Below, in pieces: positions 46,381-57,152 of a DNA stretch of 64,000 nt. The position numbers and the translations under genes were made by a program. Numbering within the stretch: the first letter of the stretch is position 1; every line of letters starts with the position of its first letter. This stretch comes from Ceratorhiza oryzae-sativae (Eukaryota > Basidiomycota > Agaricomycetes > Cantharellales > Ceratobasidiaceae). Location: the NCBI GenBank assembly GCA_030998015.1, contig JARWMV010000037.1, forward strand, positions 1-64,000, read 5' to 3'. Below the pieces are notes generated by a model that did no database searches, had not been told where the DNA came from, and saw only the letters and a list, made by a program, of their open reading frames with translations.

Positions 46381-48055
46381 TCAACGAGTCTTTTTGGATT
46401 CTCCCTCTTCAACCACTTCCGAGCTCGTCTCGAACCTACCAGTAGCTTCGAGCGCTTGGGCAAGCCGGTCCCCAAATGCTGTACTAGGAGTCAAAACCCC
46501 TCCTTCACGGCCAAGAGGTGTAAGATTATTCGAGTCTAGCAGCAGAAGGGCGGATTCGAATAGCATCCCTGAGCCGAGCGTCTCAGCCTTGACCACAATT
46601 AAAGAAGCTGGTAGATCAGGAACTTACAAGAGGTTAAAAGGTACCCTGGATCACCCCGCTTCCCCTTAATAATGCTTTTGACAATCACACCCTTTGCCTC
46701 GCTGACATTTGTCATCTCAAACCAGCCCTGCTCTAGCTTGTCCCTCGGAGGACCTCCGCCGCTCGTGGGCAACAGCTTCTTCAGAAGCCACCTAACAGGG
46801 GGTATCATTGCCATCGAAAAGCCGAGCACAAACCATGCGAGACTCGTGGCTATCCCTCCGAGGCGGGTTTTGGTCGTTATGAACTCGTGATAAGAAAAGG
46901 AGGAGGAGGAAGTGAAGTTATTGATTTTCCGGAGACCCCACGAGCGGCGGACGATGGGCTCATTGACCGCTCCCATTGGGAACCAGGCTCCATAGATGGT
47001 CGGACGCACGTAAGGGATTGAGTAAAGTATCTTGCGAAAGGGGGGTGGTCCGGCCACTTGAGGTGGAAGCCGGTTAGTGAACACGAGATGTCGGTTAAGT
47101 GGGAGAGGGGTATCGGATATCGAAAATGCGGGGCAAAGCGCCGATCAGTTGTCGCAAGGCCGAAGGATAGGACGCGAGTACCCACCGGGACTGAGACCCC
47201 ATCCGGTGCCTTTCTCTCGTTCATGCCGTGGGACCTGTTCTAGCTCGCTGAACATGGTAGCAACCATTCCTCCCGACACACCGAACCCTTTAAATCGTGC
47301 GCGCCAATTGACGTGATGTCCAGCGGAACTATGATCGGAGGAGGCCAAAATAGACGAGGCTGAATAGAGGAACGGGGCTCAGGGGGAAAGACGCACGGGA
47401 GATGCCTGATTCCGCTAGTTTCTTCTCTAGCGTCTGGCCAGAAAGGTATGCTGCTAGATCGGACGGAACAGAGTCGAACCCAGAGCCTGGGACAATGCAT
47501 GCTTTGGTTTTGTGCGCGAGATAGTCGAATCTAGAGAGAGCCGCACTGGGTGGTTCGATCGAAATATAGAACGAACAGCCACGCACTCTTCGATAATCTT
47601 GGCGATCCAGTGGGGTTCCCCAGCAAGATCGACATAATGAACGCCATGTTGGGCGCAAGCACTGCCAGAAGAACCCAAACAGAGTCAAAATAACCCGACG
47701 ACATTCGTCCGAACTACAGACCGAACAACGTTCGAGCCATGGGCCCAATATGGACCCGCCAAATTGATGATGACCCGTGCCTTGGAAATCGCGCTATGGA
47801 CGCTATCAGGCTGGCTGACGTCCACTTGGACAGCATCCAAGTTTCGACCCTTGCTCGCAAGCTCTGCAACCTTGGCAAACGAGCGCCCGCCGAGCGCGAT
47901 GCGGAGGGTGGGGGCGAGCGCATGGATGCTGATGTACTCGGCCACGAGGCGGCCCTGCAGGTTGCCGTGAGCATGTTTGGGATCGCGAACAGCATCCGAC
48001 GCACAGTATAGCCTGTGGCCCCGATGATGAGAATGTCGTACTGCTTGTCGCTCAT
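46381..48055 (-). CDS. Saccharopine-dehydrogenase-like oxidoreductase (copy 2), intact
   Basis: Exons 48055-48005, 47954-47722, 47661-47587, 47530-47397, 47359-47186, 47056-46628 and 46568-46381 give 427 residues. Exons 1, 3 and 4 have the same lengths as in the copy at 40871 (51, 75, 134 nt). Motifs: ILIIGATGYT|GRLVAEYI (dinucleotide-binding fold), LGGRSFAKV, INLAGPYWAHGSNVV, GVHYVDLAGEPHW, GSGFDSVPSDL, GVSGGMVATM, RRSWGLRK, a hydrophobic membrane-association segment (GGIATSLAWFVLGFSMAM, ~residues 285-305), and TAFGDRLAQALEATG near the end. The family includes human SCCPDH and bacterial trans-acting enoyl reductases; the substrate here is unknown. It is transcribed divergently from the F-box-like gene at 48668. 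Confidence 0.88.
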
Positions 48056-48667
48056 GTGGCGGGCGTGATCCGATGCGTGGGGCGACGTCATCACGTCAGG
48101 CGTATCACGTGCTGCCGGCGCTCCGGCGCTACCGTTGCTACCTGGTGCGCTGGCCCACATGCACCCCGAGGGTTCGCGGACAGCGGCCGCGGCGTGGACG
48201 GCGACGGCGCTCGAATCCATGGCGCGTGTGCCCCGCACTCGGCCGGAGTTCGCCCGCTGGCCGGGACCCTGGGCTCGGATAACGAAAAAGGCAAGTGGAT
48301 CTGCATCCCGGGGCACCACCCGCCGGATGCAGTGCCACGGTTCTTTGCAAATCCCGCCCCGCCCCCTCGACACTACATTAGCTGCGCACAACTCGGCTTG
48401 TGCGCGCTCTTGCAGCTGCGGCTGCGGGTCCTGGCGGAGCATTTTACGTGGAATCTATCCGTCGTCATCCTGGCAACTGCTCGAGCCGGTACAACCGACT
48501 GCTAATTGACCGTCAAACCAAACTGACCAACCGAGAAAGAAAAAGATCTGCCATGATCGAGTTGAAACTCGCTATAAAACGTCGCCTTGGCCCCTTTGAA
48601 CCCGGCCATTCTCTTTAAACTAAAGGCCCTCTTTCATCCCCCTCCCCCCCGTCTCTGCTCAAGGAGA
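48056..48667. promoter_or_regulatory. Divergent promoter region
   Basis: About 610 bp between two divergent start codons. GC-rich at 48060-48420, then cgctataaaacg at 48569-48580, a TATA-type box about 90 bp upstream of the plus-strand start, and a C-rich stretch 48636-48650. Reading frames on both strands here are GC-driven shadows. Confidence 0.45.
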
Positions 48668-50068
48668 ATGGTGAGCTTCGTCCCAGTCCAGCCCCGGTCC
48701 CAGCATCAGTACCACTACCCACGTCGTCCGCGTGTGTCATGCACCGAGCTAACCTCTGCCCGCACCCCAAGGTGAGACAACTCCGGTCCTAATCCCGCAC
48801 GCCGACTCACGCGCATACAGCAGGCCAACACTCCTCACCTTGCCCCAGGAGCTGCTATTCAAGATCGCCCAGAATGTCGTCGCAGCACCCGGAATCTTGC
48901 CTGGCACGTCGTTCATCTCTGCCAAACCAAGCTGGTCCAGCACCGTCGCCGGTCTCGCTAATGCTTCACGTGACACTCGCGACGCGGCTCTCCGCGCATG
49001 GTTTCGTATCCTTATCGTTCGGCACGAAGACGATTGGCATACGGTTATCGCTCTGTCGGTCATTCGATATTCTGTTCGGTGAGTGTCACACTCTGACCGA
49101 TCGGGGCTGGTTGCCTCATTCGGATATACCCGGCTTCAACTGATGCTTAAATCCGATATAGCGAGGTCTATGTCTGTTCGCAAGCCGCTTCGCCTTCCAC
49201 ATGCCCAGACGCGCTACTCTCCTTTCCCGCACTCCGCTCAGCCCACGTCAACGCACACAACGATGTCAGCTTTGACCCTCGGCGCGGATACACCTATTAT
49301 ACTCTCCTTCCATCCGTACCTCGCAGCCTGAAACGCCTCGCAATCGCCCATTCGCACGCGCCCGATGCCGAACGGCTACAGGCTCTCGCCGGGCGGGACG
49401 GGCTGGCTCTGGAAGAGCTTCGCCTCGGCCGGTGTACGTTGTTCGACTGTGCCACCGAGGGATGCTCGTATTGGCCGGCATTCCCACATGACCACGACGC
49501 TTATTTCTCAGACGACGGTGCGGTCGAGTATGCCGTGAGTTGGCTTCTTTCGTCCCAATCCGCGATTACCGAACACCGGCTAACGCTGATGATTGTCTAG
49601 ATGAGCATCGCTCAAGATCTCTTGCCCCTACGATCGCTCAGGAGGCTACATCTAGGCGTCTATCTCACGCCCCATGTCGCGCTATCCACACATCAGCACC
49701 ACCATGCGCCTGTGCTCACGCACCACGCGCCTCCGGCAAACCCGCATCTCGCACCGGTAAATGCCTCTGTGCATCCGCCTATTGCGCCTCTACTCGCACC
49801 TCCCCCGCCTCACCATTTACATCTCCTCGCGCATCCACACCATCGTGCACCGTTGCATTGTCCATCGCTGTGGGCGTCGCCTTGTACGGCGTGTTATCAG
49901 CAGTTTGGGCCCGCGACCAAGATTGCTGAACACGCTGCGTGTCGTGTACTCGGAAACGTGCTACCTTGGCTCGAGCAAGTGAGTTGGGCTGGATACTTTG
50001 AGCGATACGGGCGTGGAGTCAGTGGGTGGACGAGGGGGCGGGAAAAGGAGGACTGGGTCAAGATGTAA
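48668..50068 (+). CDS. F-box-like / LRR-type protein with His/Pro-rich insert
   Basis: Exons 48668-48771, 48824-49078, 49162-49534 and 49601-50068 give 399 residues, all phases consistent. After a basic N-terminus, LTLPQELLFKIAQNVV (~residues 37-52) is a typical F-box start. The body has LRR-like pieces (SLKRLAIAHSHA, ALEELRLGRC, RSLRRLHLGVYL), as in fungal F-box substrate adaptors of SCF ubiquitin ligases. A His/Pro-rich stretch (HQHHHAPVL, PPPPHHLHLLAHPHHR, ~residues 270-320) is unusual and could bind metal or be disordered. It ends ...EDWVKM. The F-box call rests on one motif; the role in ubiquitination is inference. Confidence 0.7.
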
Positions 50069-50417
50069 GTTGACAGTTTTTATGGACTTTATGGACGGTT
50101 GTTAGAGCGGATGGACGCTTTCTGGATTGTGATTGAAGTAATTCACGATGTGCTATAGTTGTACCCTCACTCAATAGACCGCATGTAATCGCTGAAACTA
50201 AATGGAAACACATGAACTGAACTCGGAATCGGCTTTGAACTGCATACAATTGGGGGGGGGGACCCCTGCCTTCTCCGAATTTGGTATGACGAACTGGACC
50301 GAAAGGACAGCAGACTTTGTTGGGAGATGACGAGACTCCTGATGCAAATTGTTTCTGCGTTAGACTGATCTGAATTGATCGCGGCTGAGCTGAGGGAGCA
50401 GCTCGGGTACAGAGTTA
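50069..50417. other. Intergenic, convergent 3' ends
   Basis: No gene. A G10 run lies at about 50251-50260. Confidence 0.4.
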
Positions 50418-53089
50418 CTAATCCTCATACAGGATATCAAGCTCATCTTCGTCCTCGGCGCCTGGAAAGCTCCCAGGTGTCCCTCGCATAGTTTTCCTCA
50501 GGAGCCTCCTATATCTGTAGCCAAAGTCATCGCTGAGTTTGCAATAACCAACATAGCTTGAAACGAAAAAAGAGACGTGTCAGAGCGGCGATTCATATAC
50601 AGTATCCGCAACACATCCTACTTACACCCAGTGCTTGAACTTCCAACCATTCCGTTCAACACTACCATCAAGGTCTTCAGGGTCGCTGCTGAGACTCAGG
50701 TAACCCCAGAAATCTCGAGGGTTGGATCGATTGCACACGCGTCGATGGTAATAAAGCGGTTTTTTCTCCGCCCCATGAGGTCTACGAGACACCTCAATCA
50801 TATATAACGTACCGATGCCTTTGTGAAGCCAACTCAGCACAAGGCGTAGGTAGACCGGCGGAGTTGAAGTTTGACGTACACACGCGCAAAGCATCCAGAT
50901 CCACTTTTGGCAAACCTTTTATTATACGTGCCCAGAACGATGCGCGTCTCTCCCAGTCCCATTGAGTATATTCCATCCTTGTCTGAAATGTAAAGAAATG
51001 GCTTTTAGCAATTAATGGTTCCGAATTCCACCCTTCGCGAACAAGGGGTTTTGTAACAGACGAGAAGGGTAGCTTGCTGGCCAGAGTGGTCACGGTCATG
51101 GTGGTAGGGGTGGCTGATACACCTTCATCGCCAGAAGGTACAAATGTGGCCGGTGGCCGGCAGAGGCCCGGGCTTGAAAATGAGAGTGAAGTCTTGGAAC
51201 CTTCAGTTGTGAAAATGTCTCCTGGAAGGACTGTAAATGAGGGGTATGTACCCTGGGGGAGGGGGCAGTACGCCTGAATATCTATCAGGTTCGACTTATC
51301 AGCCAAGTGAAGCACCTCAAGATCTGTGAGTTGGCCAGTGACCAGTGCGAGCTTTTCGATAAACCTTTTCTCCTTAAGGGATCCTCCACGTGCTAATCTG
51401 AGGCACATAATGACCTCGTGGCTCAGGTATCGCTGGGTTGTGTCCTTGCCCCAGAGTTCGTCATACTAGATCATGTAAAATCAGGCCGACGCCTGGCCGA
51501 TGAGTGTGGCTGCAAGTACGGAATGGCGAAATTTACTCCACTGAAGCGCGATTTGCCTCGTTATCGCCAACGGTAAACGTCACACGCCCACTCGGATCGA
51601 CCCGCACGAGTTCGGGGAATAACCTCTTGCCCTAGGAGGGCATAAGTACATCAAGGCATGTCTATCATGAACAAACGCACCGCATCGCACGTCCCTTTCG
51701 GCTCTAGGATTATCCACCGTGGCATATTCTATGCGGAAGAAGATTGACTGACACGCCAACCGGTAAGCAAATGACACAAACTTACGGAAATGTCGTTGAT
51801 CTGTCAAATCTTTGGTTTAGCGTTTGGCGGTGCTGTTCTGCTGACTTACATATTGAGCAAGCGCACGGGGACTCCTGACTCGAGCCAAGAACTCGGTGAC
51901 TGACATGCTTGCTTAGGACGAGCGAAATGTAAGCGCGGGTAAGACAATACTGGATACGTGTATATTTTACCTGTAGCCAGGACAACGCCGTTCAACCGCC
52001 GCCCCACCGTGACCCCAAATATAGAAGCAACGTTTGGGTGCCTATATGCGAGGTTAAACAAACTGCCAATGTACGATAAAGCGGTGACTTACAAGCATCG
52101 ATAATGCCAGTCGATCAGCGCTTTCGCGCGCTGAGTGCGGTTAAATAATATAGCCAACCGGGTTGATTCATTTGCATACCTTCTCTGCGTCGTACCTTCT
52201 AGCTGAGCTGTACCGAAAATATATCACCGGCATTCTACCAACACGTCCGACGCGGGGTGATACAGCTACGCGATCTTCTGGTTGCATTTCCAAGTACCCA
52301 GCGGCTTGTTGATGGCAGCCGTATCCCCAGGTCAATTTTCTGAATGGGATCTCGACCTGGTCAAGGATGTCGTGAGGTTTCACTATACCACACTGGCCCA
52401 AGAGAATTTCAGCAACCTCATTCGGAAACCGCGTGTTACAATTGTACCTGCCCATTCTCATCCGCGATCTTGGTCATGAGAAGTAGTTCGGTCTTACCAC
52501 AAATATTGTCAGAGTTGGAACATTGTTAGTCAAGCTAGAGCATACCTGGATGATATTAATCACGTCATCAATTCTCTTGTCGAGCACTATTAATCCTTCG
52601 AGTACATCATTTGCCTTACGAAAGCTTGATCGACCCGATGCGAAAGTGAGCTCTATGTCGCGCTTGATGCAGGCTATCTCCCTATCAAAAGCGCATCAGT
52701 ACTTTCGCAAAGTTTGAGCACGCCGGAAAAACCAAGCGTACCCAGAGATCTCAGCTAAACAATCCAACTCCAACTCGTCAGCTTTCTCAATTAAGCCGCT
52801 CAGCGAGTGAAGTTTGTACGCAAGCGCCGAGGTGCGTGACTTTTCGTATGGTACATCCTGGTACGTAGGATATTAGCGCACCATAAATCGCAAAGACCGT
52901 CTATAAAACCTTGATTCTTCCGGCGATAGACTCGATCGCACGTTTTATATCGCCCAGTCCAGGTAGTGGCAGAGCTGAGCTGGCGGCGATTGGTGCGCTT
53001 TCTTGCACAGCCATGAGGCCCTTGGTGAGGCGGCTGAGTAGTCGGTTCGCGCTAGGCGGGCGATTAGTACCAGTGAGTGAGAATGACAT
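50418..53089 (-). CDS. Uncharacterised multi-exon protein, MLKL/HeLo-like N-terminus and kinase-like region (copy 1)
   Basis: Paralogue of the gene at 57153. The minus-strand start at 53089 gives MSFSLTGTNRPPSANRLL..., then LPLPGLGDIKRAIESIAGRIK, a helical start resembling fungal MLKL_NTD/HeLo-type domains (impression from pattern, not a search). Downstream exons include VEIPFRKLTW and EMQPEDRVAV (52350-52230), then HPNVASIFGVTVGRRLNGVVLATG (52045-51970) which resembles the HPNV..LLG strand of protein kinases, and TEFLARVRSPRALAQY (51905-51850). The C-terminal part is a long exon with LALVTGQLTDLEVLHLADKS and DWERRASFWARIIKGLPKVDLDAL (51410-50890), ending in an acidic tail (GAEDEDELDILYED, stop 50418). 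No HRD or DFG motif was found, so any kinase domain is probably inactive. Exon borders are only partly defined. Confidence 0.6.
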
Positions 53090-53524
53090 AGAGTCTTTGA
53101 ATACGGCTTCGCAAAACAAGAAGGTGGCAGTTAGGAAAGAGGTGGGACGATGGGCGCCTCGAGACAGCGCTTGGCGTCTTTTTTGCCACCAGCGCTAAGT
53201 TAACCAAATAAAGGCAAGCCGGGCAGAAGCATAGATACACACGGCACGGTACAAGCTTCCGACGACACACATTGGAGGCAGCGCACTTCCGGACCCCCTG
53301 CCCTGGCTTGGCAGACTCATTTTGGTGCTCGCCGGGACGCTCACCGCGCTGGTCGGCCTGATGCCCGCGTTATTTTGGTCGTCCTGTTACTCCTTCAGGT
53401 GGACAATCAACCTTTTTCTCACAGATGTGGGAGCGGGCTCGGTCGCCGCGATGAACTATGAAGTATAAATTCGAGCACAACACGCTCGTGATTCATCATT
53501 CTACTAGTTCCGTTACCAAACATC
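53090..53524. other. Divergent promoter region
   Basis: No gene seen between the divergent starts at 53089 (minus) and 53525 (plus). tataaatt-like word near 53464. Confidence 0.4.
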
Positions 53525-54675
53525 ATGAGCAATTCTTCTACGTTGTTGAACCACAAAAAGGTCATCGTTATAGGGGGCTCGTCCGGTAAGTACGGTAAGA
53601 ACTCATTTAATATTTTCAAATCGCCTTACTGGCCATCAGGGATGGGTCGAGCGGTGGCCGCTGCCGCGCTCTCTCATGGAGCCTCGGTCGTTATCGCCTC
53701 CTCGAGTCAGGGAAAAGTCGAGGCTGCCATCAAACTTCTTGAAAACGATATCACTCCGTCGAATAGTGTCAAAATCGAAGGAGAGGCGTTGGATATCACT
53801 GATTTTGCCGCACTCACCAAGTTCTTGACCAAGGCAGCACCGTTTGACCATTTTGTGAGTCCATTTGGATGGTGTGCTGATTAGTGGATCTCTGAGAGTT
53901 TTACACCAGATCTGTACGGCGGGCTCCGCCCCCCCATTTATGACAAGCGATGTCGGCTCTGGGGTCGATATTGCTGAAAAGCTCAAGGGCAGTATGGAGT
54001 ACGTATATTTCATTCTCTGCTTCGACACTCAAGTTTCAATCCGGATTCGTCAGCGCGCGGTACTGGGCAATGTTAAATGCGGGTGAGCAACCTTCGACCC
54101 AATATTAGGATCGGTAACTGAAACCAATGCCCAGCGAACCATATCCACAAAAATAATCTGATTCTTCCCGGTGGCTCGTTTACAATGACGACTGGCGTTG
54201 CGCAGAGGCGTCCGTTCCCTGGATGGGGGTTCTTCGTTGGCGCCCTTGGGGCAGTCGAAACCGCAACTCGTGGCCTAGCACTTGACTTGAAGCCCCTTCG
54301 GTAAGCTATTTGGTATAGCACATGTTGTCCGAGCTCACCGCTCCCCAGTGTTAACACTATGTATGCGCTGGCCCATAATATGAGATCGGAACATGGAATA
54401 ACCTGATTTTACACAGATCGCCAGGTTTGGTCAACACAGAACTGATGCAAGAATTCAACGAAGGGGCGGGCGTTGCGATGCTTGAAGCCCATGGTCAAAA
54501 GCTACCCGTCGGTCACATAGGTACACCTGAACATATTGCTGAAGCTTTCATATTTGCGATGAAGGTGCGAGACTCAATATTCCGCCAAATAGAAAGCTGA
54601 TTAACTATCGCATGCTAGTGCCAGTATTTGACGGGGCAGGTTATTCTAGTTGACGGAGGAGGGATTCTTGTATAG
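53525..54675 (+). CDS. Atypical short-chain dehydrogenase/reductase (SDR), one-base frame break
   Basis: Exons 53525-53585, 53640-53854, 53910-53998, 54054-54082, 54134-54300, 54349-54360, 54417-54564 and 54619-54675. Rossmann fold: VIVIGGSSGMGRAVA (glycine motif split by intron 1), ICTAGSAPPF at the NAG position, GGSFTMTTGV, LALDLKPLRVNTISPGLVNTEL and GQVILVDGGGILV. The usual YxxxK is absent: the aligned segment is FFVGALGAVE, so Tyr and Lys are Phe and Leu. Exon 54349-54360 is a 12-nt microexon. Exon 5 has T4 at 54178-54181 where T3 would keep GGS-FTMTTG in frame; as read, the frame is lost, so either a sequence error or a lesion. Lies between the two members of an uncharacterised pair. Confidence 0.75.
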
Positions 54676-57152
54676 AAAGCCAGAATGGATCTGTAACGCT
54701 TTCAGAGGCGTCTGCAGCAATAGGGAAGACAATGGATTTGTGTCTAGAAACATGAGATGAATCAAGAACCTCCATCCCACTACGCATAACACTTGCTAAG
54801 CTAGAATTGACACAACAAACTTCAGGGGTGAATTTCAACGGGTTTCTCATAGTTTCTTCATCGAATAGGTCACAAAGTGACCTTAGTGTGATGCTGCGGC
54901 GGGCTTCTGAAGGCTGGTACAATTTTACATAGTGCCGATTAGGTATACACAAATTACATAGGCCCAGATATTCATACTATATCCCTCAATAGGTCGTTCA
55001 GCGGCTACTATCAAAATAAATTGCATGGATAGTTAATTGTCCCGAGCAATGTGAGGTCCTGGTCAGGTCTGAGCATCAGGACCAAATCGGCTCGAGATCG
55101 AGACGGCGCTAAGCACAGGGTGCTGATCGGGGGGTGGCGTTCAAACCATAGGAGAGACCGCTCAAGCGACTGGAGATGAGACCAGGAGAAGCCGGCCAAA
55201 CCAAAACAGGTGGTGGAAGGCAAGAACAAACCCTTGGATGCTAAACGCGTCATAGAGGCTTATATCATCCCACTTCTGAATCTCTTCTATGTCGTTCCTC
55301 AATCACTCGACCACAAAGTCAGGCACTCGCTTTTCTACCGTCTTGATTGTTGAAGAAAATGGCTAATTCTCGCGACAGAAGTGTTTGTGTCCTCGAACCT
55401 CGTGCTGGCCCACCTCAAGCGATAGATCCGTGTTTCTACAGCTACTTGATCCCCACTATTCCAGACTAGATCGTAACCACTCGAGACGTCGATCGCCTCC
55501 TATCAAGTCACAGTTAGCCTTGAATTTACCAGGTGCGTACTCACATTGATAGTATCTATTTACCACCACTTGCAATTGTCTAGCCTATTGATCGCTAGGT
55601 GTAATTTCTTTAGCCAAAAACTGCACAACACACCTCACGCCGACGATTCACCGACATCACCACACAAGCCGTGGCTTGCTTCATTCTCACTAATATTGGA
55701 TAAGGTTGCCTTGCTCTCGGAGACTCGATGTTTCCTCTGGGGAGGGTCACCTCTGAGCCCATACAGGGTATTTCTGAAACTTATATCATCTAACGTGCAC
55801 GAATTCATGGCCCAACATCATGAGGTTTAAGTTTCCTTACGTGCGGTCCTTGTCAAAGCGTCGTGTAATTATTGAAATATGTTAAAATGCTGAACCAGAA
55901 ATAGAGTGCAGCGCTAAATCCGTCGTATATCGGCAGCAAGACTCACGACTGGCTCGGGCGGAGTGGGAGGTATGAATCACGACTCTATGAACCCCGTTGT
56001 ACCTCAGTCTATATTCACCATCAAATCATGTTTTGCGAATATAGAAACTCTATGTATCCCGTAGAAGAATGTGCGTGATACTCGAGCCAACAATCAAACC
56101 AAGCGTATACGCACAATATATGCGCAACGCCATTCAGTAAGGGTCATTCGTAATTGAAGGATAGTAACGGTATGCCTAGTAAAACAATGTGTCGTGTATA
56201 GGGTATTCCACAAGAACCGGAAAATCATTGTCAGAGAGGGGGGAGGTCAGATTAGGCAATTGGAGCACCCGAGAGGCCAAAACCTCCGGTCCGCCATACT
56301 CAAACTTATAAGGAGGAAGGGTAAAATATTTTGAGAGCGAGGGAAACGCAGCATACTAGTGACGAATGCACCAAACTCCATGTTAGGGTAGTTCGCCAAT
56401 AGTTTGCGCGGATGATATCGCTCGCCGACAAACGTCTGCTTATGGAATCGTTGATAGTACATTCATATAAATGAACTGTGATTGGGTTCGCCCGTGGACT
56501 TCGTACAAAATTAGCGAGCTGCACTGGTTCGATCGATCGAACCAGAGGCTGGATTGGGTAGAGCAATACAACACTCATTGAGGAAATGAGTGGTGGTAGC
56601 GTCCTCTCAACAATCCACAACAAGGATCGGTGCGATTGGATATCATTCAGAGGCAGAAACTCGACTCAGCATTGATAAGCAATCGCTGCACCCAGTTGAA
56701 TGACTAGCATGCGACTGGTGAATTGTGGTTACTGTGTCTAGATAATTATGATGCGAATACAGCTTAGGCAGTGCGCCACTGCGAAAGCGTTAGTATAAAA
56801 CGTGTATAATATGCCACAGAGTAGAAGGAGCATCCTAAGAACCAGTATGAAACAAAGCTTTGGGCCAATCATACTAAAAAGCGGCCATACGAACATGCGA
56901 AGTTTGATTATTTAAGCGACCTCATTTGGGACGAATCGTTTAAGTGGGTAACTGGTGGGTATACCGTATCGGTTTTTGGGCATATGTTATCCATGTTGTA
57001 AGTGTCTTTCAGGATAATTCACAAGAACTGATTCACAGTAGTTTCGGTACGTGTGCTTTAGACAGAGCGTGTGAAGCATAAACATCAAAGCCTGAATGAA
57101 ATATAAATAAAAGGTCCCCAGTTTGCAGTAGGATCTCATCCAGAATATCAGC
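54676..57152. other. Gene-poor region of ~2.5 kb
   Basis: Only short, unlinked frames; none with a recognisable domain. A segment at 55089-55131 (cggcgcta-agcacaggg...tgatcgggg) is repeated at 60816-60859. Possibly eroded transposon or duplicated promoter DNA. Confidence 0.35.
55089..55131. repeat. Dispersed ~43-bp repeat, copy 1
   Basis: ggctcgagatcgagacggcg and the following agcacagggtgctgatcggg match 60816-60859 with a few substitutions, in the same orientation. Confidence 0.5.

Noticed and set aside
47714..48618. Long GC-rich frames on both strands upstream of the F-box-like gene
   Set aside because: Explained by the N-terminal exons of the SCCPDH-like gene and a GC-rich promoter; codon content is not protein-like.
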